Assembly (NCBI GenBank): GCA_028874995.1
Contig: JAPPGM010000102.1
Coordinates: 1 to 32,776 of the forward strand
From: Gemmatimonadota bacterium
GTDB taxonomy: Bacteria; Gemmatimonadota; Gemmatimonadetes; Longimicrobiales; Gaopeijiaceae
Direction of reading: 5' to 3'
DNA: 32,776 nucleotides
Shown piece by piece: positions 7,258 to 14,832 of the stretch (position 1 is its first letter; each line of letters begins with the position of its first letter). A model generated the notes under the pieces. The model was given only the letters and a program-made list of their open reading frames with translations. It did no database searches and was not told the origin of the DNA. The translations under genes were made by a program, and so were the position numbers.

Positions 7258-8629
7258 GGGTCGGGCGCGCGGGTCGGGCCGGCAGGTGCGGGCGACGGCC
7301 GGCGCCGCGGGTTCCGGAACTGTCCGGTCGTCCGGGTCGGGAGGGCGCGCACAAGTCCGCTTGCGACGAGTCCCGTTGGCAGAGGTCGGCCGGGTCCGCC
7401 CGCCCGCCGTCCGTCCCGAGATGATCGCGTCCGTGCTGGAGATCATCGAATCGGTGCGCAGGGGCGGAGAGGCGAAGCTTCGCGAGTACGCCGAGCGGTG
7501 GGACGGTCTGGAGGCTGGTGGGGCGCTGGTCCGGACCCCGGCCGAGATGCGGGCGGCGCTCAAGTCGCTGCCTCCTTCCGATCGCGGGGTATTGGAGCGC
7601 GCCGCCGGCCGGATCGCGCACTTCGCGCGTGCGCAGTTGGAATCGGTGGCCCCGGTGGACGTGGCGGTCGAGGGGGGGAGGGCCGGCGACCGGGTGGTGC
7701 CGGTACGCGTGGCCGGGTGCTATGCGCCGGGGGGGCGGTATCCGCTGCCGTCGTCGGTGCTCATGACGGCGGTGACGGCCGGGGTGGCGGGGGTGCGCGA
7801 GGTCTGGCTGGCCTCGCCGAAACCGTCCCGCGAAGTGATGGCGGCGGGGGCGGTGGCGGGGGTGGCGGGGTTGCTGGGGGTGGGGGGGGCGCACGCCGTG
7901 GCTGCCATGGCGTACGGCGCCGGTCCCGTCCCGCGATGCGATGTGGTGGCGGGGCCGGGGGGGGAGTGGGTGACCGCGGCCAAGCTCCTTGTGTCGGGGG
8001 TTGTGGGAATCGACATCCTGGCGGGTCCATCCGAGCTGGTCGTCCTGTCCGACGAGAGGGGCGATCCGGCCCTCATCGCCGCCGACCTGCTCGCGCAGGC
8101 GGAGCACGATCCCGCCGCGCTGCCGATCCTCATCACAACCTGCGCCGATCTGGTTCAAGGCGTCGAGGCCGAACTTGAGCGCCAGCTGGCCGACCTCCCC
8201 ACCGCCGATACCGCGCGCGCCGCCCTTCGCAACGGATTCACCGTGGTCGCCACGGAGGACGAAGCACTCCGCTGCTGCGAGGAACTCGCCCCTGAGCACC
8301 TGCAACTCCACGGTAGCCGTGCGCAGCACTGGGAAGAGTCTCTGGACAGATTCGGGGCACTATTTGTCACCGAATCTGTCGCGGAAGTCTTCGGGGACTA
8401 CGGCGCCGGGCCCAACCACACCCTTCCCACCGGCGGCACGGCCCGGTTCACGGGAGGTCTGTCGGTGATGTCGTTCCTGCGCCGACCGATCTGGCTCAGG
8501 CTCGAAGACGGGCCGCAACTCGATACGTTGGCGAGAGATACGGCCACACTGGCTCGCATGGAGGGGCTCGAAGCCCACGCCCGCGCGGCGGAACTCAGGA
8601 TCGGGAGGAGGGGGAGAGGGGACAGGTAA
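7250..8629 (+). CDS. hisD: Histidinol dehydrogenase (HisD)
   Basis: A zinc-dependent NAD enzyme that oxidises L-histidinol to L-histidine in two steps. Recognisable features: YAPGGRYPLPSSV (158-170), GPSELVVLSD (259-268), zinc ligands Q283 and H286 in AQAEHDP, catalytic E349 and H350 in LAPEHLQLH, and GDYGAGPNHTLPTGGTARF (382-400). Residues 1-36 (Gly/Arg/Ser-rich) are not part of the family and could be trimmed by the alternative GTG at 7286. The GTG at 7250 overlaps the previous stop by 8 bp, which favours coupled translation. It is the last gene of the operon. The 3' end carries two copies of the GACAGATTC motif repeated in the downstream gap. Confidence 0.93.
   Translation: MAEGRARGSGRQVRATAGAAGSGTVRSSGSGGRAQVRLRRVPLAEVGRVRPPAVRPEMIASVLEIIESVRRGGEAKLREYAERWDGLEAGGALVRTPAEMRAALKSLPPSDRGVLERAAGRIAHFARAQLESVAPVDVAVEGGRAGDRVVPVRVAGCYAPGGRYPLPSSVLMTAVTAGVAGVREVWLASPKPSREVMAAGAVAGVAGLLGVGGAHAVAAMAYGAGPVPRCDVVAGPGGEWVTAAKLLVSGVVGIDILAGPSELVVLSDERGDPALIAADLLAQAEHDPAALPILITTCADLVQGVEAELERQLADLPTADTARAALRNGFTVVATEDEALRCCEELAPEHLQLHGSRAQHWEESLDRFGALFVTESVAEVFGDYGAGPNHTLPTGGTARFTGGLSVMSFLRRPIWLRLEDGPQLDTLARDTATLARMEGLEAHARAAELRIGRRGRGDR
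7846..7889 (+). other. G-quadruplex-forming motif inside hisD
   Basis: Five G runs of 5, 5, 4, 5 and 8 bases lie at 7846-7850, 7858-7862, 7867-7870, 7876-7880 and 7882-7889, with loops of 7, 4, 5 and 1 nt, on the coding strand. They encode the Gly/Ala/Val-rich segment around residues 199-214 of HisD. The Gly and Val codons chosen are all GGG or GTG types, more than the protein sequence needs. Confidence 0.5.
8344..8380. repeat. GACAGATTC dyad within the hisD 3' end
   Basis: GGACAGATTC at 8344-8353 and its complement GAATCTGTC at 8372-8380 form an inverted pair with an 18-bp spacer inside the coding sequence (LDRFG and TESVA segments). The same 9-mer recurs five more times at 8640-8725. Confidence 0.55.
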
Positions 8630-8639
8630 TCTTCAGTCG

Positions 8640-8725
8640 GTCAGATTCACGCCAGAATCTGTCCAAAGACAAAGCGCCCAATGATTGTGGACAGATTCCC
8701 CCTGGAATCTGTCCAAGAATCTGTC
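8640..8725. repeat. Cluster of palindromic GACAGATTC repeats between hisD and the LRR gene
   Basis: Two hairpin-forming units with identical 6-nt loops are seen. The first pairs CAGATTC (8642-8648) with GAATCTG (8655-8661). The second pairs GGACAGATTC (8689-8698) with GAATCTGTCC (8705-8714), a perfect 10-bp stem. A further GAATCTGTC follows at 8717-8725. The cluster fills the convergent gap between hisD (stop 8629) and the LRR gene (stop 8724-8726). No T-run follows either stem, so they are not standard intrinsic terminators, though they could protect 3' ends of both mRNAs or be protein-binding dyads. Confidence 0.65.
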
Positions 8726-11567
8726 ACGGTTCCTTGGAGCCCGACGACGAAGGCCCACACGGGACCGTCCAAGTCCCAGGCGGTCCGTTCCCGACCCGGG
8801 TAGACTCCGCCGCCCGCCAACCCGGATCACCCCGAGTCGCCCCGGTGCCCCCGGACCAGCCCCGCCCCCCGAGTGGTCTCGCCGCCGCCACCGTCACCGT
8901 ACAGCTGGTCGGGGCCGCAGTTCCGGTACCGGCACCCTGCACCGATCCCGAGTCGTCTCCGCAGTAGATGTCGGACGAATTCGCAATGCTGTCCAACCAT
9001 TCTCTGAACGCCTGGTTGTTCGGGGCGCACAGTCCGTTGTTCCCCCGCCAGAACAGCAAATCGAGACGCCGCAGCTTCAGCATGGATGTCGGGAACTCGC
9101 CGGTGAGCCGATTGGCCGAAAGGTGCAGGGCCACCAGGCCGGTCAGGTTGCCCAGCTCCGGCGGCAGGTCCCCGGTCAGGTTATTCGAGCAGAGGAAGAG
9201 GCGGCGGAGCGCCCGCAGTCTGCCGATTTCCCCGGGAATCGGGCCGGACAGGCTGTTTGGGCACACGTTCAGCCAGGCAAGCCGGCTGGCGTCGCCAAGT
9301 TCCGGAGGGATCTCGCCCGTCAGCTCATTGGTGCCGAGCTCCAGGAATTCCAGCCTGTCGAGGCGCCCGAATTCCCCCGGGATCATGCCGGTCAGGCGGT
9401 TGGCGCCGAGATCCAGCGTGTGCAGCCTGGTGAGGTTGCCGAGTTCGGAGGGGATGGTGCCGCTCAGTATGTTGTCACCGCTGGTCCGCCCCCTTCCGAG
9501 GCGCAGCGTGAGCAGCTTCGTGAGGTTTCCGATCTCGTTCGGAATCATCCCGGTGAGCCGGTTTCCGTAGAGCGACAGGAACTCGAGCTTCGTGAGATTG
9601 CCAAGCTCCGGGGGCAGGCTCGTAAGCAGATTGCTGTGCAGCGAAAGGGAATCGAGGTTCTCCAGCCTGCCGATCTCCGGCGGGACAGGTCCTTCGAGCC
9701 GGTTCGCGCCCAGGTCCAGCAATCTGAGGTTGGTGAGGTTTCCGATCTCGGGCGGAATCGGGCCGCTCAGGCGATTGCCGGTTTCGGGATCGTAGTCGAC
9801 GCCACAGAGCGCCAGCACCCGCAGCGTCTCGATCCGGCCGATCTCCGGCGGAATCGGGCCGGTGAGCTTGTTGTAGCAGAGATCCAGGACCTCCAGACTC
9901 TGGAAGTCTCCGATCCGTGGGGGAATCGAGCCGCTCAACTCGTTGCCGAAGAGCCCGAGGTGCCACAGGTACGGGAGGTCGATGACCTCGTCGGGAATCG
10001 AGCCGGTGAAGCTGTTGTAGGTCAGATCCAGGACCTCCAGCTGTTCGAGCCTGCCGATCTCGCGAGGGATGGGCCCTTCCAGGTAGTTGTCGAACAGACC
10101 CAGCACCGTCAGGCTCTCCAGGTCCCCGATCTCGGGCGGCAGCGGGCCCTCGAGCAGGTTCTCCTCGAGGTGGATTTCCCGCAGTGCTTTGAGCCTGCCG
10201 ATCTCGGGCGGCAGCGGACCCTCGATCAGGTTTGTCGTCAGATGCAGTTCCTCGAGCTCGGTGAGCTTGCCGATCTCGGGCGGCAGTCGGCCGACGAGGT
10301 TGTTCTCGGAGAGGTTGAGAGACCGGACCCGCCCGCGTTCATTGAGTTCGACGCCGTACCAGTCGGAGAGCGGTGCGTCCGTGGTCCAGTTGGTGCTGTT
10401 GGCCCACAGAGGTCCGTTGGCCGACTGGAAGAGGGCTCGGAGTGCGAACTCGTCCCGGTGCATCGTGGTCACGGGCGCGGACGCGCTCAGGTGGTGCAGG
10501 GTCGCGCTGATCTCGGCGGTTCCCGGGCCGACCGCGTGCACCCGTCCCACGGGGGTCACCGTGGCGACGGCCGTATCGCTGGAAAGCCAGGTGAAATGGC
10601 TTGCGGGGATCGGGCTGCCGCCCGCGTCGTAGGCTTCCGCCTCCATCTGGAGCGAGTCGCCGACGGCCACTAGATCGAGCGGCGAACTGACCTCGAGGCT
10701 GGTCGGCACCTGCTCCACCTCGACATGGATCGAGCCGGAGGCGCTGAGGGCGGTTGCCGTGATGGTCGCGCTGCCGTTGCCGGCCGACGTGACCAGCCCC
10801 TCGCGGTCGACCGAGGCGATGGCCACGTTGCTTGTCGACCACGACACGGACAACCCCGGAATCGGATGGCCGTTCGCGTCCACCACCTGCGCGGCGAGGC
10901 GGGCCGTGTCTCCCAGCGACTCGAATGTCGGCAGTTCGGCGGGGCGAATCCGCACGTCTGCCGGGACCTGTCTCACCTCGGCGGTGACGGAATCCGCGAG
11001 CTCGCCCAACGTAGCGCGGATGACGGCGGTCCCGGTCGCGACCGCAGTCACCAGTCCATTGTCGCGCACGGTCACGATCGTCGTGTCGCCGCTGGACCAC
11101 GACACCACGGCATCCGCGATCGGACGCCCGTTGGGATCGAACACCGATGCCGTCACGCGCACCGTGTCTTCGAGCGCCTTGAGCATCGGCCGCCGCGGGG
11201 GAGCGATCCTCACGGAAGCGGGGCGCTGCAGCACCTGGACGCGGGCCGAGTCCGTCGCGTCGCCGGCGGCCGCCACGATGTACGCCGATCCGTTGTCGAC
11301 CGCGGTGACCAGCCCGGACTGATCCACTCGCGCGACTTCGAAGCTGGAAGACTGCCAGGCGACGGCCGCGCCCGCCATGACGTTCCCGTCCTGGTCGAAG
11401 ACCGTGGCTGCGAGCCTGGCCGTGGCGAAGAGGGCGTCGAAGTCAACCGAGTCCGGCGAGACTTCGAGTCTCGTCGGGACGAGTTCGCGGGGCTCGACGC
11501 GCGGGTCCGCACAGGCGGTGGCGAGGGCGAGGGTGAGGAGCGGGAGGGCGGAAATATGGCGTGGCAT
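8724..11567 (-). CDS. BIG-domain and leucine-rich-repeat surface lipoprotein
   Basis: A 947-residue exported protein. Residues 1-19 form a signal peptide ending in a lipobox-like ATAC (Cys19). Residues about 30-375 hold four bacterial Ig-like (BIG2) repeats, each with the pattern of a WxS segment then VDxxGLVTAVxxGxAxIxA. After an LRR N-cap (NGPLWANSTNWTT, near 392-404) come about 17 leucine-rich repeats of 24 residues of the plant-like type, consensus LxxLxxLxLxxNxLxGxIPPEIG. Repeats 8 and 12 carry short insertions. The last about 70 residues are Gly/Ser/Thr-rich with no recognised fold. Anchored to the outer membrane, it would display the LRR solenoid outward, probably for adhesion or ligand binding. 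That role is inference. It is transcribed alone, convergent with hisD. Confidence 0.88.
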   Translation of the reverse strand: MPRHISALPLLTLALATACADPRVEPRELVPTRLEVSPDSVDFDALFATARLAATVFDQDGNVMAGAAVAWQSSSFEVARVDQSGLVTAVDNGSAYIVAAAGDATDSARVQVLQRPASVRIAPPRRPMLKALEDTVRVTASVFDPNGRPIADAVVSWSSGDTTIVTVRDNGLVTAVATGTAVIRATLGELADSVTAEVRQVPADVRIRPAELPTFESLGDTARLAAQVVDANGHPIPGLSVSWSTSNVAIASVDREGLVTSAGNGSATITATALSASGSIHVEVEQVPTSLEVSSPLDLVAVGDSLQMEAEAYDAGGSPIPASHFTWLSSDTAVATVTPVGRVHAVGPGTAEISATLHHLSASAPVTTMHRDEFALRALFQSANGPLWANSTNWTTDAPLSDWYGVELNERGRVRSLNLSENNLVGRLPPEIGKLTELEELHLTTNLIEGPLPPEIGRLKALREIHLEENLLEGPLPPEIGDLESLTVLGLFDNYLEGPIPREIGRLEQLEVLDLTYNSFTGSIPDEVIDLPYLWHLGLFGNELSGSIPPRIGDFQSLEVLDLCYNKLTGPIPPEIGRIETLRVLALCGVDYDPETGNRLSGPIPPEIGNLTNLRLLDLGANRLEGPVPPEIGRLENLDSLSLHSNLLTSLPPELGNLTKLEFLSLYGNRLTGMIPNEIGNLTKLLTLRLGRGRTSGDNILSGTIPSELGNLTRLHTLDLGANRLTGMIPGEFGRLDRLEFLELGTNELTGEIPPELGDASRLAWLNVCPNSLSGPIPGEIGRLRALRRLFLCSNNLTGDLPPELGNLTGLVALHLSANRLTGEFPTSMLKLRRLDLLFWRGNNGLCAPNNQAFREWLDSIANSSDIYCGDDSGSVQGAGTGTAAPTSCTVTVAAARPLGGRGWSGGTGATRGDPGWRAAESTRVGNGPPGTWTVPCGPSSSGSKEP

Positions 11568-11742
11568 GGTCTCGTCTCTGTCGGGCCCTCCAAGCCGGAA
11601 TGGCCTGCCGTTTCCGTACGACGCGGAAGTGGGCCGCAGTTGTCATTCAACCTACGGGCCGGAAGTAATCGCAAAAAGGGGGGTCAGGAGGGGCGCGACA
11701 GGGGTCAGAGGGGCCATACTGTCTTTTGGGGACCGGTCTTCC

Positions 11743-11771
11743 TTGACATCGTGCCCACGCGTGCAGATCAT
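11743..11771 (+). promoter_or_regulatory. Candidate promoter for the ACP-hydrolase pair
   Basis: TTGACA at 11743-11748, a 17-bp spacer, then GATCAT at 11766-11771 (4 of 6 matches to TATAAT). It lies about 50 bp ahead of the ATG at 11823 in the divergent gap to the LRR gene (11568-11822). Nothing comparable was seen for the LRR gene on the other strand. Confidence 0.4.
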
Positions 11772-11822
11772 ACGCGGACCCAGGATCTTCCCACCCCCCT
11801 GTCACGAAAGGGTTTGAGCCCG

Positions 11823-12135
11823 ATGTCGGCTCCCGGAGCACGCTTGCGGGAACTCGCCAACCAGCACCTCGGTCTGAACCGGGAACCGGATTTCGACGAA
11901 AACGCTCGCGGATTCAGGTGTTTCCTCCCTGAACGCGGCTGCTTGGATGAAGCTCGTCGAAAAGGAATGCAACCTCTCGATCTCCGCCGATCAGTGGGCG
12001 GGAATCGGTACTCTGCGCCGTCTGGTTGACCATATCGACTCCGCCCGGCCGCGGTTTGGCCCGCCGCCGGGGCCTGCGATGATCCCGGTCTCCGGTGGGG
12101 AGCGTGCTTCACAACCTCGGGACCGGGGACCCTGA
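11823..12135 (+). pseudogene. Second acyl carrier protein, broken by a frameshift
   Basis: From ATG 11823 the frame reads MSAPGARLRELANQHLGLN, REPDFDENAR and then loses the ACP sequence. From 11911 the +1 frame reads DSGVSSLNAAAWMKLVEKEC and continues with an ACP C-terminal half (IGTLRRLVDHIDS) and a 30-residue Pro/Arg-rich tail to TGA 12133-12135. The halves align with the intact ACP at 489-719, including the serine attachment motif. Treating one G near 11910 as extra restores a 103-residue ACP with the same spacing as its paralogue. The gene ends 2 bp before the hydrolase start, so the two form one transcript. It may be a true recent pseudogene or a base-calling error; both halves still look conserved, which favours error or a very young mutation. 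Confidence 0.75.
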
Positions 12136-12137
12136 AC

Positions 12138-13055
12138 ATGGCGACCGATCCGGTGTGGGAGCTTCCCGAACCCCTCTCGCTGTGCAGGGTCCGTCATGAT
12201 GACGGCAGCGTCACGATCGCCCGGAGGCACGGGAATCCCGCGGGTCCGCGGCTCCTGCTGAGCCACGGCAACGGGCTCGCGATCGACTTCTACTACCCCT
12301 TCTGGTCGCTCCTCACGGACGACTTCGACCTGATCCTCTACGACATGAGGAACCACGGCTGGAACGCCGTGGGTTCTCGCGCCGAGCACAACTTTCCGAA
12401 TCTGGTCCGGGATCAGAACCAGGTCGTGGAGGAAGTGGAAGCCCACTACGGCGCAAAGCCGATGGCGGGTGTCTTCCATTCGCTGTCGGCACTGGGGACG
12501 CTCGTGGCGCCGGCTCTCGGCGCGGCCTCGACCGGTGGACTGTCGGCCTGGGTCCTCTTCGATCCCCCCGTGCACAAGCCCGGCAGCGGCGACCGCGAGT
12601 TCGACGAGGCGACCGAGCTGGCCGCGCGGATGGTGCGGCAACGCTCGGATCGGTTCCACCTGCGGAAGGACTTCACCGAGTTGCTGAAGTACATGCCGCT
12701 GCTCATCCGGGCGGTTCCCGGCGCGGGAGAGCTGATGTCGAGGACCGTGTTGCGGAAGTCGCGCGACCGCCGGTGGTGGGAACTCCGGTGTCCCCGCGAC
12801 TACGAGGCGCAGATCGCCCAGTACGTGAGAACGTATTCGTGCCTCGTGGACTTCAAGGGATTGCCCTGTCCCACGAAGGTCATCGGGGCCGATCCGACGG
12901 TCCCGTACTCGTATCTGCCGACGCTGGACCTGAGCCATGTGGTCAGCATCGAGTACGATTTCATTCCCGAGACGACCCACTTCCTCCAGGTGGAGAAGCC
13001 GGAGGAATGCGTCGAGGCGATGTGTGATTTCCTGAAGCGTTGCGGGTTCATGTAG
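12138..13055 (+). CDS. Alpha/beta hydrolase
   Basis: A 305-residue alpha/beta-hydrolase-fold protein without a signal peptide. The oxyanion HGNG motif is at 43-46 (LLSHGNGLAID). The nucleophile elbow is a relaxed FHSLSA around S115 instead of GxSxG. The catalytic acid is probably in the region after GADPTVPY, and the catalytic His is H282 in ETTHFLQVEKPEE. The family covers esterases, thioesterases and C-C hydrolases. Placement 2 bp after a carrier protein gene and next to a PKS that lacks a thioesterase makes acyl-ACP hydrolysis or chain release a reasonable idea, but the substrate is not shown by sequence. Convergent with the permease, with a 43-bp gap. Confidence 0.85.
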   Translation: MATDPVWELPEPLSLCRVRHDDGSVTIARRHGNPAGPRLLLSHGNGLAIDFYYPFWSLLTDDFDLILYDMRNHGWNAVGSRAEHNFPNLVRDQNQVVEEVEAHYGAKPMAGVFHSLSALGTLVAPALGAASTGGLSAWVLFDPPVHKPGSGDREFDEATELAARMVRQRSDRFHLRKDFTELLKYMPLLIRAVPGAGELMSRTVLRKSRDRRWWELRCPRDYEAQIAQYVRTYSCLVDFKGLPCPTKVIGADPTVPYSYLPTLDLSHVVSIEYDFIPETTHFLQVEKPEECVEAMCDFLKRCGFM

Positions 13056-13098
13056 AGAGGCGGGCCGGAGGGCGCCGCCGGGAGGATCCTGTCCGCGG

Positions 13099-14832
13099 CT
13101 ATGTCTCCACGTGGATCGTGACGATGTCGGTGTCGTGGTATTGGTGGTGCTTCACGGAAGATGCGAGGTGTCGTAGCAATCGGGTGGAGACTTCGCTCTC
13201 CAGGGTCGTCTCCCCGGTGTCTTCGCGGAGCAGCGCAATCCGGTTCTGAAGGTTTGCGTCACGGGGCGCGACGAACAGTTCCAGAACCGCGATGTTCCTC
13301 TTCCGCTGGGCTGTCAGGAGAAGGCGGCGGGTGTCGTTGCGGGCCTCTTCCTCCAACAGCGTCACGAGTGTCTCTTCGGTGGCGGCCGCCAGGCGACCGG
13401 CCGTGGCGCGGTCCCAGCCGTTGCGCGATGCGAAGTCGTTGAGGAATTCCCGGATTGCGGGCAGTTCCGCCGGATCGAGACGGGTCCGGATGCGGCTGGG
13501 CCGGGGGTCCGTCAGGCGCAGGAAGAGGGTCATCAGGATGGCGGCGAAACCGCCCGCGTTCATCCCGTTCTCGAAAAGCCCGCCGGCGAACCGGGACACA
13601 TGGTCGGGGAAGATCATGCCGTACTGAAAGCCGACTCCGGCGAGGAAGGCGACGCCCACCACCATGCCTTCGCGGTAACCGAGCCCGTCCTGCAGCACGA
13701 TCTTCATGCCGATCGCGAAGAGCATGGCCAGGAGGATCGCCAGGTAGCCCGCGAAGACCGGATCCGGGATGGCGAAGACGACGGCGAAGGCCTTGGGCAG
13801 GAAGGCGAAGGCGACGAACGCGGCCCCGGCGACGATGCCGACGACGCGTGCCGCCACCCCCGTGAGCTGGGTCAGGGGGACGCTGGTCGTGGTGGCGCTT
13901 CCGGGTACCGTGCCGGCCAGTCCGGCCAGAAGATTGCCCAGACCGTCCACGGTCATGGCCCCCTGCACCGCGCGAAAGTCGACCGCCCGGCTCTTCCGGC
14001 GCCACGAAACCCGCTGGACGGCGATGGCGCTGCTCATCGTGCGAACGGCCGCGATCACGGCCACCAGCAGGAACGAGACCAGCGGTGGCCAGAAGCCGGG
14101 TCCGAAGCCGAGGTCGAAGCCGGGCGGCTGGAAAGGCGGCAGGTCGACCCAGCGCGCGGCGGCGACGCGATCCAGGTTGTAGAGGCCGTGGGAGGCGGCG
14201 ATCGCGGAGCCCGCGACCACGCCGATGACCGGGGCCCAGAGGCGCAGCTGTCCCGTCGCCTTGAGCGCGAGGGCACCGATGACCACGACGGTTGCGAAGA
14301 AGCTGAGAGGGGCGCCCTGTGCCGTACCGCCGCCGGGTGCGCCGGAGAGGAGGCCGGAGATGAAGGGGAGGACCGTGACCGGAATGAGCATGATCACGGT
14401 GCCCGAGACGGCCGGGGTCAGGATTCGCTGGAAGAGCGACAGCCGCCATGATAGCAGGAGTGGGACCAGCGCCGAGATGGTGACGAGGGTGGCGAGCAGG
14501 GCGGGGCCGCCCCTGTCGAGCGCCATGATGCAGGCAGGGATGAACGCGCCGGATGTGCCCATCACCATGACGTGTCCGGTGCCGATGCGGCCGGCGCGCA
14601 GGGCCTGCAGGATGGTGGCCAGGCCGCAAATGGTTACGGATGCGAGAACGGCCCAGGACAGATAGGCGTCGGGCAACCCCGCCGCCCGCATGACCACCAT
14701 CGGGATCAGCATCACGGCGGCGATGTTGAGGACCGCGAGTTGCAGCCCGACCCCGATGGCGAGCCTTGGTGGGGGCTTTTCGTCGGGCTGGTAGCGCAGC
14801 GTGGGACCGCCGCCGGGCGTCCCGGTGCTCAA
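13099..14832 (-). CDS. NCS2-type permease with C-terminal HATPase-like domain
   Basis: Read from TTG at 14832-14830, the protein has 577 residues. Residues about 24-440 contain some 12-14 hydrophobic segments and the pattern of the nucleobase-cation symporter 2 (xanthine/uracil permease, SLC23) family, including VMGTSGAFIPACI (90-102) and GSATTTSVPLTQLTG (311-325). Residues about 450-577 are soluble and resemble RsbW-type HATPase modules (ATEETLVTLLEEE and LLRHLASSVKHHQYHDTDI), but the N-box Asn is replaced by Thr and the glycine boxes are missing, so ATP binding is doubtful. The start overlaps the PKS stop (TTGA, 14829-14832), which implies translational coupling. Longer in-frame extension to 16353 is Arg/Gly-rich, antiparallel in nature to the PKS reading, and is rejected. 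Confidence 0.82.
   Translation of the reverse strand: MSTGTPGGGPTLRYQPDEKPPPRLAIGVGLQLAVLNIAAVMLIPMVVMRAAGLPDAYLSWAVLASVTICGLATILQALRAGRIGTGHVMVMGTSGAFIPACIMALDRGGPALLATLVTISALVPLLLSWRLSLFQRILTPAVSGTVIMLIPVTVLPFISGLLSGAPGGGTAQGAPLSFFATVVVIGALALKATGQLRLWAPVIGVVAGSAIAASHGLYNLDRVAAARWVDLPPFQPPGFDLGFGPGFWPPLVSFLLVAVIAAVRTMSSAIAVQRVSWRRKSRAVDFRAVQGAMTVDGLGNLLAGLAGTVPGSATTTSVPLTQLTGVAARVVGIVAGAAFVAFAFLPKAFAVVFAIPDPVFAGYLAILLAMLFAIGMKIVLQDGLGYREGMVVGVAFLAGVGFQYGMIFPDHVSRFAGGLFENGMNAGGFAAILMTLFLRLTDPRPSRIRTRLDPAELPAIREFLNDFASRNGWDRATAGRLAAATEETLVTLLEEEARNDTRRLLLTAQRKRNIAVLELFVAPRDANLQNRIALLREDTGETTLESEVSTRLLRHLASSVKHHQYHDTDIVTIHVET

Noticed and set aside
8685-10673. A 662-codon plus-strand ORF opposite the LRR gene
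   Set aside because: It mirrors the 24-residue LRR periodicity of the minus-strand gene, has repetitive Arg/Gln/Val-rich sequence with no fold, no signal peptide and no ribosome site. It is a GC-driven shadow.
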